Origin: Azotimanducus chitobiosivorans
GTDB lineage: Bacteria > Pseudomonadota > Gammaproteobacteria > Pseudomonadales > Azotimanducaceae
Direction of reading: 5' to 3'
Assembly: GCA_965200235.1 (NCBI GenBank)
Contig: OZ241339.1
Location: forward strand, 1,612,001-1,676,000
DNA: 64,000 nucleotides
Under the pieces are notes generated by a model. The model worked only from the letters and a program-made list of their open reading frames with translations. It searched no databases and was not told the DNA's origin. Both the position numbers and the translations under genes were made by a program. Positions 43,046 to 52,765 of the stretch are shown piece after piece. The first letter of the stretch is position 1. Every line of letters begins with the position of its first letter.

Positions 43046-46000
43046 ATGGGTCGTTATAGCTCGTCACCGCGTTCGGCTGTGGCAAGGGTCATGGCGGCGG
43101 CGCTGCTCTCGGCGCTCCTGCTCGCAGGACTTTCCACGCAAGCTGCCGCACAGACAGTTCCAGCAATCACCATCCACGGCGGAGCCGCAGTCACCGAGGG
43201 CGGCTACGCGATCTTCACTGTCACGGCGAGCACAGCGCCGACATCGGACCTTATGGTGCATGTGAACGTGGCGGATGCGGGCGGCAGCAGCGACTTTTTG
43301 TCGGCCAGCAGTGAAGGCGCCCAGACGGTGACAATCTCCGCGGACCAGACCACCGGCCATCTGTACGTGCTATCGGAAGACGATGCCATTGACGAGCCGA
43401 GCGGGAGCGTAACGGCGACGCTTCAGGCGCGCAGCGGCTACACGCTTGGCGCCTCCGTATCGGCCTCAGTGCAGGTAAAGGACAACGACCCGCCCCCCAC
43501 CATCACCATCGCAGCTGTCACAACAGCGGTAACGGAGGGACAGCCGGCAGTGTTCACCGTGACAGCGAATCCCGCGCCAGCGGACGACCTGACGGTCAAT
43601 TTAAGAGCAAGGGACGCGGGAGCCTGGTTCTACTGGCCCGAGAAAGCAGGAGTGGGCACCTTCCTTCACTCGTATTACGTCAATGCAACGGTCACTATTC
43701 CGGGCGGCACAAGTTCGGTCAATTACGAACTCCCCACCCGCGACGACAACTTCCATGAAAATGGAGCGTCGGTGAGCGTGTCCTTGAAGCCGCGCGGGGG
43801 CTACTCGCTCGGCAATCCGAAAGAGGCGTGGGTGCGGGTGAACGACAACGACCCCGACCTCCCGATTATCACCATTGCGGCAGGCCCCTTGGTCACGGAG
43901 GGAACGCCATCGGCATTCACGATCACCGCGAACCGTGCACCGGTATCGAACCTAACAGTTAACCTCCACGTGGCTGAATATGGATTCGGCGATCACGTAG
44001 CGCCCGGAGAGACGGGTATTAAGCAGGTCACCATCCCCGCTGGCGATCGTTCGGCACGTTACTCCGTTGCCACTGTTGATGACACCACGCACGAGGGCCA
44101 AGGACACGTGACGGTTAATCTACGCTCCGGTGACGGCTATGTAGTCGGCGCTGGTGATTTTTGGGCAGTCAACAGAGTGAACAACAACGATCCCCGCCCC
44201 GGAATCTCCGTCATCACCATCACCGGCGGTGCGGAGGTCACCGAAGGGAGCCCTGCGACATTCACTTTCGAGGCCAGTCCCGCGCCAGCGTCGAACCTCG
44301 CGGTCAAATTCAGCGTGGCAGATGTGGACGGAGCCGGCGACTTCGTGGCATCCACGGAGGAAGGGTCGAAGGAGGTCACCATCTTGGCTGGCGCGTCCTC
44401 GGCATCCTACTCCGTGCCAACCGTCGACGACGCGACAGGGGACGCGGATGGCGAGGTGACGGTGACTGGCGCATCCGGTTCCAGCTACGAGTTTCGCAGG
44501 GGAACGGCCAAGGTTTGGGTGCGTGACAATGACAATCCGGTGATTGTCAGCCTGCGCCGCGTGGATTCCGGCAAGATCTATGAGAGCGGCAGCGACGACC
44601 GCGCCGAGTTGACGGTCAGCCTCAACCGCGCCCTCGCCGCCGGGGAATATCTGGAGGTGCCTCTCGATATCCACACGCTTCGATCGAGCGGACACTCAAG
44701 GTACGGCCTCAGACCGTCGGACTTCGCGCTCAGCCTGAAGAGCGGCGCGGGCGTGACGCTGAACCGCGCGACGTTCATGACGAGGACCGCCACGTCCGAC
44801 CGGTATCCGGTGTTGCTGTTCGAGGGCGCGGGCGCTCAGACCGCCACGCTCGAGGTGGTGGCGCAGCACGACGGCGTCGCAGAGTCGCACCAGGACGAGG
44901 AGTTTGCCGTGATCATCCTCCCTTCCAAAGAGACGGTTTCCGGCTTCCGTTGGCTCACCAACGTGGCTGACGGCACCAGGCGGGCATCGTCCAATTACAG
45001 CGTGAAGATAGCCATTTCCGATTCCGACACCGTGTCCATATTGCGCTTCATACAGCCTACTGGCGCATGCTGCGTTGAGTATCGCGCCCGGGAAGGCGAA
45101 CCAATCCAAATCAGGTTGAGGCTGTCGGCGCCGCTGGCGAAAAATGCCACATTCACACTGATGGACAAAGGCTACACGCTGCCGGCACCGAGTTGGCAGA
45201 CAAGGAACGCACCACAGGCCGCAACTGCTGGCGCGGACTACGCAAGGGGCCCGTGGACGGTAACGATTCCTGCCGGACAAAGGCAAGCGTGGGTGAGAAT
45301 CGGCACGTTCAAGGATGGCGATGCAAACGAGGGAGGAGTCAACGGTGCGGCGAATTTGGGGTTTGGTTTGGGGTCATTCCGCGAAGATGACATGTACGAA
45401 GTCTTCCACGTGTGGGTGGACGAGTCCAAACTGCCTCCGGGCGTCTTTGTGCCTTCCAACTGGCCGGTACCGGTTTATGGGTCCAGCAGGGCGATCCGCG
45501 CCGCAATTCTGGATGAGGAAAAGCCAGCGTTGTCGTTCGAGTCGCGATCAATGGTCGTGCAGGAGGATGCCGGGACGGTGACGCTCAAGGTGAAGGTGGA
45601 CCCGCCCTCCAAATCGCCGATCAATGTCGAGTACCGGCTGCTGGGAACCGCGACACCGCGCGTGGACTATCGAATCGCCAACGCGCACGACCGCAACGGC
45701 AACTCCGGCCTTCTCCGGATTCCTGCGAACCAAGGCACTGTGGACATGCAGGTGGAGATCATTGACGATGCCCTGGAGGACACCAACGAGACGATTCGCA
45801 TCGAGTTGACAGCGAGGAGCGACGCCACCGGCCAACAGTACAGGGGTTACCAAGTTTTCTCGAATACTGTCGCCGACCCGTCGAGCATCTCCCTCGTCAT
45901 CCGCAACGACGACGGACTGCCGATGGTCAACATCGCGCCCAAGGCGGGCTCACCGTCTTCTGTCCCGGAGGGAAGCGCTACCGCGTTCACAGTGACGCGG

Positions 46001-49000
46001 AGCGCGGCGGCGGCGACGCCGCTGACGGTGAGCGTGGACGTGTTGGAATCGGCGGGCAGCGACTTCGTAGCATCTGGCGACGAAGGGCGCCGGAGTGTGA
46101 CCATCGCCGCGAACGAGGCCACGGCGGACTTCACGGTGGGCACGGTGAACGACAGCACGGACGAGCCGGACGGGACGGTGACGGCGAAACTCGCTGCGGG
46201 CACGGGCTATGCATTGTGGCCAGCGCCAGACGATGAAGCGAGCGTGGCAGTGACGGACGACGACGTCCCGCCACCACCTACGACATGCCCCGCGACTTCG
46301 GCGGACCTGGTTGAGAAGGTTCGGGGCTACTACGAATTGAACCGCGACCGGGCAGACCGCAACCATGGCGAAAACTGGCTGCGCGTGCTGATCGCGTTCG
46401 GGGCGGAGACGCACGCCACCCTGCAGCCCTACACCTCGGCCGAAGCGCGGGCGCGCGAGTCGGCGTGGGATGGCTGGGTTGAGGTCCGCGAAGAGCTGGA
46501 GCGTCTGGAAGCATGCGGCAACACTCAGCAGCCGTTGGTACCCCCGCCGACGCCGGAAATCACGCTCGCTGGTGGCGCGGGCGTCACAGAAGGCGGTGAC
46601 GCGGAGTTCACGCTGACGGCGACGCCCGCACCGGCGTCCGACATCCAGGTCTCGGTGACGGTGGCCGAGGTCGGCAGCTTCGCGGCATCCGGCGCGACCG
46701 GCGCGCGCACGGTGACAGTCGGGACCGGCGGCACAGCGACGTTCACGGTCGCGACCGAGAACGACACCGCCGACGAGCCGGACGGCATGATCAATGCCGG
46801 GGTGGCCGCCGGCTCGGGTTACACTCTCGGCAGTTCGACGGTGGCGAGCGTGGCGGTGACGGACGACGATGACCCGCCGCTTGACACCTGCGCCGCGACT
46901 TCGGCGGACCTGGTTGAGAAGGTTCGGGGCTACTATGAATTGAACCGCAGCCGGGCAGACCGCAGCCACGGCGAGAACTGGCTGCGCGTGCTGATCGCGT
47001 TCGGGGCGGAGACGCACGCCACGCTGCAGCCCTACACCTCGGCCGAAGCGCGGGCGGGCGAGTTGGCGTGGGATGGCTGGGTTGAGGTCCGCGAAGAGCT
47101 GGAGCGCCTGGAGGGATGCGGCGGCAGCCAGCAGAAGCTGGCTCCCCCGCCGACGCCGGTCATCACCATATCAGGCGGCGCGGGCGTCACGGAGGGCGGT
47201 GATGCGGTGTTCACGCTGACGGCGGCGCCCGCGCCGGCGTCGGACATCGATGTCTCGGTGACGGTGGCCGAAACCGGCAGCTTCGCGGCGTCCGGCGCGA
47301 CCGGCGCGCGCACGGTGACGGTCGGGGCCGGCGGCACGGCGGCGTTCACGGTCGCGACCGAAAACGACACCACCGACGAGCCGAACGGTTCGATCGAGGC
47401 CGCGGTGGGCTCGGGATCAGGCTACACCCTCGGCAGTTCGGCGACGGCAAGCGTCGCGGTGTCGGACAACGACGATCCGCCGGAGGTGAACATCACCGCC
47501 TCCGCCGGCGGCACCGAGGGCGGCAGCGCGACCTTCACGCTGACTGCGACACCGCCGCCGGCATCGGATCTCATTGTCGGCGTGACGGTGGCATCGACCG
47601 GCGACTACGGCGTGGTCACGGGCGACCGGAACGTGACCATTCCGACCGGCGGCAGCGCATCGCTGGCGGTGGCTACCACGGACGACACCGCTGACGAGCC
47701 GAACGGCACGGTGACGGTGACGCTGAACGCCGGGAGCGGCTACACGGTGGGCGCGCTGTCCACCGGGACGGCGGATATCCTGGACGACGACGCGCCGGTC
47801 CAGCCGCAAACATGCGCCGCGACTTCGGCGGACCTGGTTGAGAAGGTTCGGGGCTACTATGAATTGAACCGCGGCCGGGCAGACCGCAGCCACGGCGAGA
47901 ACTGGCTGCGCGTGCTGATCGCGTTCGGGGCGGAGACGCACGCCACGCTGCAGCCCTACACCTCGGCCGAAGCGCGGGCGGGCGAGTCGGCGTGGGACGG
48001 CTGGGTTAAGGTCCGCGAAGAGCTGGAGCGCCTGGAGGGATGCGGCGGCAGCCAGCAGAAGCTGGCTCCCCCGCCGACGCCGGTCATCACAATATCAGCA
48101 GGCGCGGGCATCACGGAAGGCGGCGGCGCGGAGTTCACGCTGACGGCGGCGCCAGCGCCGGCTTCCGACATCCAGGTCTCGGTGACGGTGACCGAGACCG
48201 GCAGCTTCGCGGCGTCCGGCGCCACCGGCACGCGCACGGTGACCGTCGGGACCGGGGGCACGGCGACGTTCACGGTCGCGACCGAAAACGACACCACCGA
48301 CGAGGCGGACGGGTCGATCGCGGCGGAGGTGGCCGCGGGCACGGGCTACACCGTCGGCAGTTCGGCGACGGCGAGCGTGGCGGTGTCGGACAACGACGAT
48401 CCGCCGGTGCCGGAGATCACCATATCAGGCGGCGCAGGCGTCACGGAAGGCGGTGACGCAGAGTTCACGCTGACGGCGGCGCCCGCACCGGCATCCGCCA
48501 TCCAAGTTTCGGTGACAGTGACCGAGACCGGCAGCTTCGCGGCGTCCGGCGCTACCGGCACGCGCACAGTGACGGTCGGCACAGGCGGCACGGCGGCGTT
48601 CGCAGTCGCGACCGAGAACGACACCTCCGACGAGCCGGAAGGCTCGATCACGGCAGCAGTGGCGGCAGGTTCGGGCTACACTGTCGGCAGTTCGGCGACG
48701 GCGAGCGTGTCAGTGACGGACGACGACATCCCGCCGCTTGACGCCTGCGCCGCGACCTCGGCGGACCTGGTTGAGAAGATTCGGGGCTACTATGAATTGA
48801 ACCGCAGCCGGGCAGACCGCAACCACGGCGAGAACTGGCTGCGCGTGCTGATCGCGTTCGGGGCGGAGACGCACGCCACGCTGCAGCCCTACACCTCGGC
48901 CGAAGCGCGGGCGCGCGAGCCGGCGTGGGATGGCTGGGTTGATATCCGCGAAGAGCTGGAGCGCCTGGAGGGATGCGGCGGCAGCCAGCAGAAGCTGGCT

Positions 49001-51208
49001 CCCCCACCGACACCGGTCATCACAATATCAGCAGGCGCGGGCATCACGGAAGGCGTCGGCGCGGTGTTCACGCTGACGGCGGTGCCAGCGCCGGCTTCCG
49101 ATATCGAGGTCTCGGTGACGGTGACTGAAACAGGCGACTTCGCGGCGTCCGGCGCGACCGGCGCGCGCACGGTGACGGTCGGGACCGGCGGCACGGCGGC
49201 GTTCACGGTCGCGACCGAGGACGACGCCGCCGACGAGGCGGACGGCTCGGTGGCGGCGGAGGTGGCCGCGGGCGCGGGCTACGCCGTGGGCAGCCCGTCG
49301 TCGGCGGAGGTGGCGGTGTCGGACGACGACGCGCCGGCGTCGGCGCCGTCGCTGTCGGTGTCGGACGCGAGCGGTCCGGAGGGCAGGCCGATGAAGTTCA
49401 CGGTGCGGCTGTCGCCGCCGTCGGACAGGCGGGTGAGCGCGCGCGTGGAGACGCGGGAGTCGAGCCCGGGGTCGGCGCGCGAGGGCGTGGACTACGGTCG
49501 CAACGGGTGGTCGCTGACGTTCGGGCCCGGGGAGACGGAGAAGCACCGCTGGGTCTACGTGTTCGACGACGCGCACGACGACGGTGGCGAGACGTTCGAG
49601 TTCGTGGTGACGCGGGCGCGGGGCGCGGAGGTGGCGGACGCGGTGGGCGTGGGGACGATCGAGAACGCGGACCCGCTGCCCGGGGCGTGGCTGGCGCGGC
49701 TGGGGCGGACGGTGGCGGAGCAGGCGATCGAAGGCGTCGCGGGGCGCGTCTCGGCGCTGCGCGGGGCGGGCTTCGACAGTTCCTTCCGGGCTGCCCGCGC
49801 GCCGTTCCCGGACGCCGCGGCCGCGGCTTCGCCGGCGCTGTCCCGGACGGTGCCGGGCATGGCGCCGCGCGCCGCCGAATTCCCCGGGCGAGGGCGTCCG
49901 GACCGGGCGGATCAAGGGTGCCTGTCCGCGCCGATCGCGGGCGGGCGCGGCGACGCGGCGGACCGGCTGCGGTCGCTGGCGGTGCGCTCGCACTTCACGG
50001 CGACGGGGGGGCGCGACGCGCTCGGCGGCGCATGGTCGCTGTGGGGGCGGGCGTCGGAAAACCGCTTCGGCGGCGCGGCGCGCGGCGAAGGGACGGACGT
50101 GTCGCTGGACGGGCGGGTGGCCACGGGCCTGCTGGGCGCGGACTACGGGCGCGACGGCTGGCTGCTGGGCGTGGCGCTGGCGCGGAGTTCGGCGGACGGC
50201 GGCTACGCGGCCCTCGGAGAAGGCGTCCGGCACGAGGCCGGATCCGAAGCGGCCGGACAGGAGGACGGCGGCGAGGGGCGCGTGGCGTCGTCGCTGACGG
50301 CGGTGGTGCCCTACGCGTCGATGAAGGCGACGGAGTCCCTGCGGGTGTGGGGCGCGGCCGGGCTGGGCGCCGGCGAGGTCGCGCTGCGGACGCGCGGCGG
50401 GCGCTTGGGCGCGGACACGGAGTGGACGATGGCGGCGGCCGGGCTGCGCAGCGAGCGGCTGTCGCCCGCCGGCGGAGGCGGCCTGTCGCTGGCGGTGGTG
50501 TCGGACGCGCTGTGGACGCGGCTGTCGTCGGACGGCGCGGACGGGCTGCGCGGGACGGAGTCGGACACGACGCGCCTGCGGCTGGGGCTGGAGGGCGCCT
50601 GGCGCATCGGGCTGGCGGGCGGCGGGCACGTGACGCCGAGGCTGGAGCTCGGGGCGCGGCGCGACGGCGGCGACGCGGAGCGGGGCTTCGGCGTGGAGGC
50701 GGGGGGCGGCGTCGCCTGGCAGGCGCCCGCGCTCGGGCTCGCCGTGGAGGTGTCGGCGCGGGCGCTGGTGTCGCACGAGGACAGCGACCTGGACGACCGG
50801 GGCTTTTCGGTGTCGCTCGCCTACGACCCGGACGCAGCGACGGGCCGCGGCCTGTCGCTGCGGCTGACGCAGGAGGCGGGAGGGCGCGCCCGGGGCGGGC
50901 TCGACGCGCTGTTCGCGCCGGCCCCCCTGGCGGCGCGCGGCAGCGGATACGGCGCGCCGGCGGCGGGGCGCGACTGGCGGATGGAGGCGGCCTACGGGTT
51001 CGCGCTGCTGGGGGGCCGGTACACGGGCAGCCCGCACGCGGGCTTCGGGCGCTCCCGGCATTCGCGCGACTGGACGGTGGGCTGGCGGCTCGCGCCGGAG
51101 GGCGCGGCCGCGGCGGACATGGCGGTCGGGATCAGCGCGTTCCGGCGGGCCTACACGGGCGCGCCGCCTGAGCACGGCCTCGGGCTCGAGTTCACCGGGC
51201 GCTGGTGA
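43046..51208 (+). CDS. Giant Calx-beta repeat protein with autotransporter-like C-terminus
   Basis: About 2,720 residues from ATG 43046 (ATG 42989 is in frame). A signal peptide (VARVMAAALLSALLLAGLS) is followed by some twelve Calx-beta-like repeats with the pattern TEGGDAEFTLTA-PAPAS...DEPDGS. A divergent segment (about residues 500-990) lacks the regular pattern. Four Cys-bounded helical modules (SADLVEKVRGYYELNR) alternate with the repeats between 46.3 and 49.0 kb. The last 400 residues look like an outer-membrane beta-barrel: GAWSLWGRASENRFGG, alternating strands, ending GLEFTGRW with terminal aromatic Trp. Very GC-rich. Probably a secreted or surface-anchored, Ca2+-binding adhesin-like protein. 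Confidence 0.85.
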   Translation: MGRYSSSPRSAVARVMAAALLSALLLAGLSTQAAAQTVPAITIHGGAAVTEGGYAIFTVTASTAPTSDLMVHVNVADAGGSSDFLSASSEGAQTVTISADQTTGHLYVLSEDDAIDEPSGSVTATLQARSGYTLGASVSASVQVKDNDPPPTITIAAVTTAVTEGQPAVFTVTANPAPADDLTVNLRARDAGAWFYWPEKAGVGTFLHSYYVNATVTIPGGTSSVNYELPTRDDNFHENGASVSVSLKPRGGYSLGNPKEAWVRVNDNDPDLPIITIAAGPLVTEGTPSAFTITANRAPVSNLTVNLHVAEYGFGDHVAPGETGIKQVTIPAGDRSARYSVATVDDTTHEGQGHVTVNLRSGDGYVVGAGDFWAVNRVNNNDPRPGISVITITGGAEVTEGSPATFTFEASPAPASNLAVKFSVADVDGAGDFVASTEEGSKEVTILAGASSASYSVPTVDDATGDADGEVTVTGASGSSYEFRRGTAKVWVRDNDNPVIVSLRRVDSGKIYESGSDDRAELTVSLNRALAAGEYLEVPLDIHTLRSSGHSRYGLRPSDFALSLKSGAGVTLNRATFMTRTATSDRYPVLLFEGAGAQTATLEVVAQHDGVAESHQDEEFAVIILPSKETVSGFRWLTNVADGTRRASSNYSVKIAISDSDTVSILRFIQPTGACCVEYRAREGEPIQIRLRLSAPLAKNATFTLMDKGYTLPAPSWQTRNAPQAATAGADYARGPWTVTIPAGQRQAWVRIGTFKDGDANEGGVNGAANLGFGLGSFREDDMYEVFHVWVDESKLPPGVFVPSNWPVPVYGSSRAIRAAILDEEKPALSFESRSMVVQEDAGTVTLKVKVDPPSKSPINVEYRLLGTATPRVDYRIANAHDRNGNSGLLRIPANQGTVDMQVEIIDDALEDTNETIRIELTARSDATGQQYRGYQVFSNTVADPSSISLVIRNDDGLPMVNIAPKAGSPSSVPEGSATAFTVTRSAAAATPLTVSVDVLESAGSDFVASGDEGRRSVTIAANEATADFTVGTVNDSTDEPDGTVTAKLAAGTGYALWPAPDDEASVAVTDDDVPPPPTTCPATSADLVEKVRGYYELNRDRADRNHGENWLRVLIAFGAETHATLQPYTSAEARARESAWDGWVEVREELERLEACGNTQQPLVPPPTPEITLAGGAGVTEGGDAEFTLTATPAPASDIQVSVTVAEVGSFAASGATGARTVTVGTGGTATFTVATENDTADEPDGMINAGVAAGSGYTLGSSTVASVAVTDDDDPPLDTCAATSADLVEKVRGYYELNRSRADRSHGENWLRVLIAFGAETHATLQPYTSAEARAGELAWDGWVEVREELERLEGCGGSQQKLAPPPTPVITISGGAGVTEGGDAVFTLTAAPAPASDIDVSVTVAETGSFAASGATGARTVTVGAGGTAAFTVATENDTTDEPNGSIEAAVGSGSGYTLGSSATASVAVSDNDDPPEVNITASAGGTEGGSATFTLTATPPPASDLIVGVTVASTGDYGVVTGDRNVTIPTGGSASLAVATTDDTADEPNGTVTVTLNAGSGYTVGALSTGTADILDDDAPVQPQTCAATSADLVEKVRGYYELNRGRADRSHGENWLRVLIAFGAETHATLQPYTSAEARAGESAWDGWVKVREELERLEGCGGSQQKLAPPPTPVITISAGAGITEGGGAEFTLTAAPAPASDIQVSVTVTETGSFAASGATGTRTVTVGTGGTATFTVATENDTTDEADGSIAAEVAAGTGYTVGSSATASVAVSDNDDPPVPEITISGGAGVTEGGDAEFTLTAAPAPASAIQVSVTVTETGSFAASGATGTRTVTVGTGGTAAFAVATENDTSDEPEGSITAAVAAGSGYTVGSSATASVSVTDDDIPPLDACAATSADLVEKIRGYYELNRSRADRNHGENWLRVLIAFGAETHATLQPYTSAEARAREPAWDGWVDIREELERLEGCGGSQQKLAPPPTPVITISAGAGITEGVGAVFTLTAVPAPASDIEVSVTVTETGDFAASGATGARTVTVGTGGTAAFTVATEDDAADEADGSVAAEVAAGAGYAVGSPSSAEVAVSDDDAPASAPSLSVSDASGPEGRPMKFTVRLSPPSDRRVSARVETRESSPGSAREGVDYGRNGWSLTFGPGETEKHRWVYVFDDAHDDGGETFEFVVTRARGAEVADAVGVGTIENADPLPGAWLARLGRTVAEQAIEGVAGRVSALRGAGFDSSFRAARAPFPDAAAAASPALSRTVPGMAPRAAEFPGRGRPDRADQGCLSAPIAGGRGDAADRLRSLAVRSHFTATGGRDALGGAWSLWGRASENRFGGAARGEGTDVSLDGRVATGLLGADYGRDGWLLGVALARSSADGGYAALGEGVRHEAGSEAAGQEDGGEGRVASSLTAVVPYASMKATESLRVWGAAGLGAGEVALRTRGGRLGADTEWTMAAAGLRSERLSPAGGGGLSLAVVSDALWTRLSSDGADGLRGTESDTTRLRLGLEGAWRIGLAGGGHVTPRLELGARRDGGDAERGFGVEAGGGVAWQAPALGLAVEVSARALVSHEDSDLDDRGFSVSLAYDPDAATGRGLSLRLTQEAGGRARGGLDALFAPAPLAARGSGYGAPAAGRDWRMEAAYGFALLGGRYTGSPHAGFGRSRHSRDWTVGWRLAPEGAAAADMAVGISAFRRAYTGAPPEHGLGLEFTGRW
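46286..46516 (+). repeat. Cys-bounded helical module, copy 1 of 4
   Basis: 231 nt (77 codons), Cys to Cys, containing VEKVRGYYELNRDRADRNH and ETHATLQPYTSAEAR. Followed by a proline linker and a Calx-beta repeat. Confidence 0.9.
46889..47119 (+). repeat. Cys-bounded helical module, copy 2 of 4
   Basis: 231 nt, nearly identical to copy 1 at DNA level, with NRSRADRSHGENWLRV. One Calx-beta repeat separates it from copy 1. Confidence 0.9.
47813..48043 (+). repeat. Cys-bounded helical module, copy 3 of 4
   Basis: 231 nt; closest to copy 2. Two Calx-beta repeats separate copies 2 and 3. Confidence 0.9.
48746..48976 (+). repeat. Cys-bounded helical module, copy 4 of 4
   Basis: 231 nt; carries VEKIRGYYELNRSRADRNH. 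Two Calx-beta repeats separate copies 3 and 4, and two more follow before the C-terminal region. Confidence 0.9.
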
Positions 51209-51515
51209 CGCAGTGGTGATACGACTCCAAGGGGCGAGCAGGGAATTTCTTCTGTGTAACGTCACCACTATGAACGCTCGCGAACACGATGCCAATTCAT
51301 GTGACTTCGACCGTCTCTGCGCTTGGCTGGCCTATTTGGAAGGTCGATTGACGATCATATAGAGCCAAGCTTGAGTTCAGCGGGCGCTGGCTCCGGCGAG
51401 GAGCCTGCGAACCCACGCATGAGATTTCGCTCAAGCGTCTTCAGTCGGGGGCTTTTTCTTTGAAAATTCGGAATATCAGTCCGAATTTTCAAAGAATTAC
51501 GCTATACTCAACCGC
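51209..51515. other. Intergenic region after the giant gene, with a barrel-end remnant
   Basis: No complete gene. Around 51366-51388 the plus strand reads SLEFSGRW, almost the same as the GLEFTGRW end of the preceding barrel, suggesting a leftover 3' end of a second copy or a duplicated tail. The rest up to the inverted repeat at 51458 shows nothing I can name. Confidence 0.4.
51458..51508 (+). promoter_or_regulatory. 14-bp perfect inverted repeat and -10 upstream of DUF4143 ATPase copy 2
   Basis: CTTTGAAAATTCGG (51458-51471) and its exact complement (51481-51494) around a 9-nt loop, then TATACT at 51503-51508, 8 nt before the ATG. The right arm covers the expected -35 zone, as an operator would. 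It could also act as a hairpin. Confidence 0.55.
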
Positions 51516-52673
51516 ATGATTGAACGAACCACATACCTTGAGCGGCTGTCGGTCAGTACCGCCCGATCCCCCATCACCGCGCTGCTCGGCCCTCGGCAAA
51601 GCGGTAAGACAACGCTTGCGAATCAGTTTGCGCAAGGGAAAGCGGCTACCGTCTTCGATCTTGAGTCTGATCAGGACGTTCGCGCGCTCGCAAACCCGGA
51701 GCTCACCCTCGGTGAACTCACAGGCCTTGTCGTGCTTGATGAGATTCAGCGCATGCCGTCGCTCTTTCGCACCCTGCGCGTACTTGTTGACCGGCCGCAG
51801 TCTGACACACAATTCCTGATACTCGGAAGCGCTTCGCCCGACCTCGTTCGCGGCGCATCGGAATCTTTAGCGGGTCGTATCGAATTCGTCGATATCGCAG
51901 GTTTCAATATGCAAGAAATCGGCAGCGCGGACCTGCTCTCGCTCATGCTGCGGGGTGGCTTTCCGCGCGCATACCTTGCGTCTTCCGATGCGGACAGCTT
52001 TGCTTGGCGACAAGGCTTTATTCGCACATTTCTTGAGCGTGACATGCCTGAGATTGGCATCCGCATTCCTCCAATCGCCATGCGACGATTCTGGACGATG
52101 CTCGCGCACTGGCACGGGCGTACTTGGAATGCGTCTGAACTTGGCCGGTCCTTGGGCGCGTCGGACAAAACGCTGCGCAGCTACCTCGACATGCTGACTG
52201 GCACGTTCATGATTCGCCAGCTTCAACCTTGGCACACCAATGTCAACAAGCGGCAAGTGAAGGCTCCAAAAGTGTATTTCAGAGACTCGGGGCTGCTTCA
52301 CGCGCTGCTTGGCATAGAGACGCAGCAAACCCTCATGGGACATGGAATCGTCGGATTGTCATGGGAAGGCTTCCTCATCGAGCAAATCCTCTCCCTCTTG
52401 AACCCTCCATCGGCATGGTTTTGGGCCGCACACGCCGGCGGCGAAATCGACCTCATCATCGACCAAGAGGGCAAGCGCATCGGTTTTGAAATGAAGTTCA
52501 GCGAAGCACCGAAGCTTGGCAAGGCGCTCTACGGCGCGGTGGACATCTTGGCGCTTGACCACCTCTATGTTGTTTGCCCGACGCGTCGTGCCTATCCGGT
52601 CAACGAGCACATCAGCGTGTTGCCAGCCGCATCTATTCCGGACCTTGCGAACAGCAAAGAGCCCTGCCCTTGA
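51516..52673 (+). CDS. AAA-family ATPase with DUF4143 C-terminus (copy 2)
   Basis: 385 residues. Walker A LGPRQSGKTTLA near residue 24, Walker B LVVLDEIQRMP, then the family segments GFNMQEIG, LRGGFPRAYLASSD, FIRTFLERDMPEIG. The DUF4143 C-terminus has KAPKVYFRDSGLLHALLGI and EIDLIIDQEGKRIGFEMKFSEAP (nuclease-like D...ExK). It belongs to a different branch from the copy at 38559. Single-gene unit with its own dyad-bearing promoter. Confidence 0.9.
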   Translation: MIERTTYLERLSVSTARSPITALLGPRQSGKTTLANQFAQGKAATVFDLESDQDVRALANPELTLGELTGLVVLDEIQRMPSLFRTLRVLVDRPQSDTQFLILGSASPDLVRGASESLAGRIEFVDIAGFNMQEIGSADLLSLMLRGGFPRAYLASSDADSFAWRQGFIRTFLERDMPEIGIRIPPIAMRRFWTMLAHWHGRTWNASELGRSLGASDKTLRSYLDMLTGTFMIRQLQPWHTNVNKRQVKAPKVYFRDSGLLHALLGIETQQTLMGHGIVGLSWEGFLIEQILSLLNPPSAWFWAAHAGGEIDLIIDQEGKRIGFEMKFSEAPKLGKALYGAVDILALDHLYVVCPTRRAYPVNEHISVLPAASIPDLANSKEPCP

Positions 52674-52701
52674 GACATGAATAGCAAAGACACAAATAAA
52701 A

Positions 52702-52720
52702 TTTGCGAATGATTCGCATT
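52702..52720 (+). promoter_or_regulatory. Putative Fur box upstream of heme uptake operon
   Basis: The 15-bp near-palindrome TGCGAATGATTCGCA within an AT-rich stretch, resembling pseudomonad-type Fur sites, about 50 nt before the receptor ATG. Predicts iron-repressed expression. Confidence 0.65.
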
Positions 52721-52765
52721 TGTGTTTATATGCGTACCCCTGCTCCATTGGTCGAAGGAATTTCT

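Noticed and set aside
46286..48976. Regularly spaced repeats considered as a CRISPR-like array
   Set aside because: Repeat units are 231 nt, in frame, coding, and separated by related coding repeats.
49028..51295. 755-codon minus-strand frame and 554-codon alternate plus frame over the 3' end of the giant gene
   Set aside because: Very high GC removes stop codons from other frames; both read as Arg/Pro/Ala-rich shadows, while the main frame has coherent barrel features.
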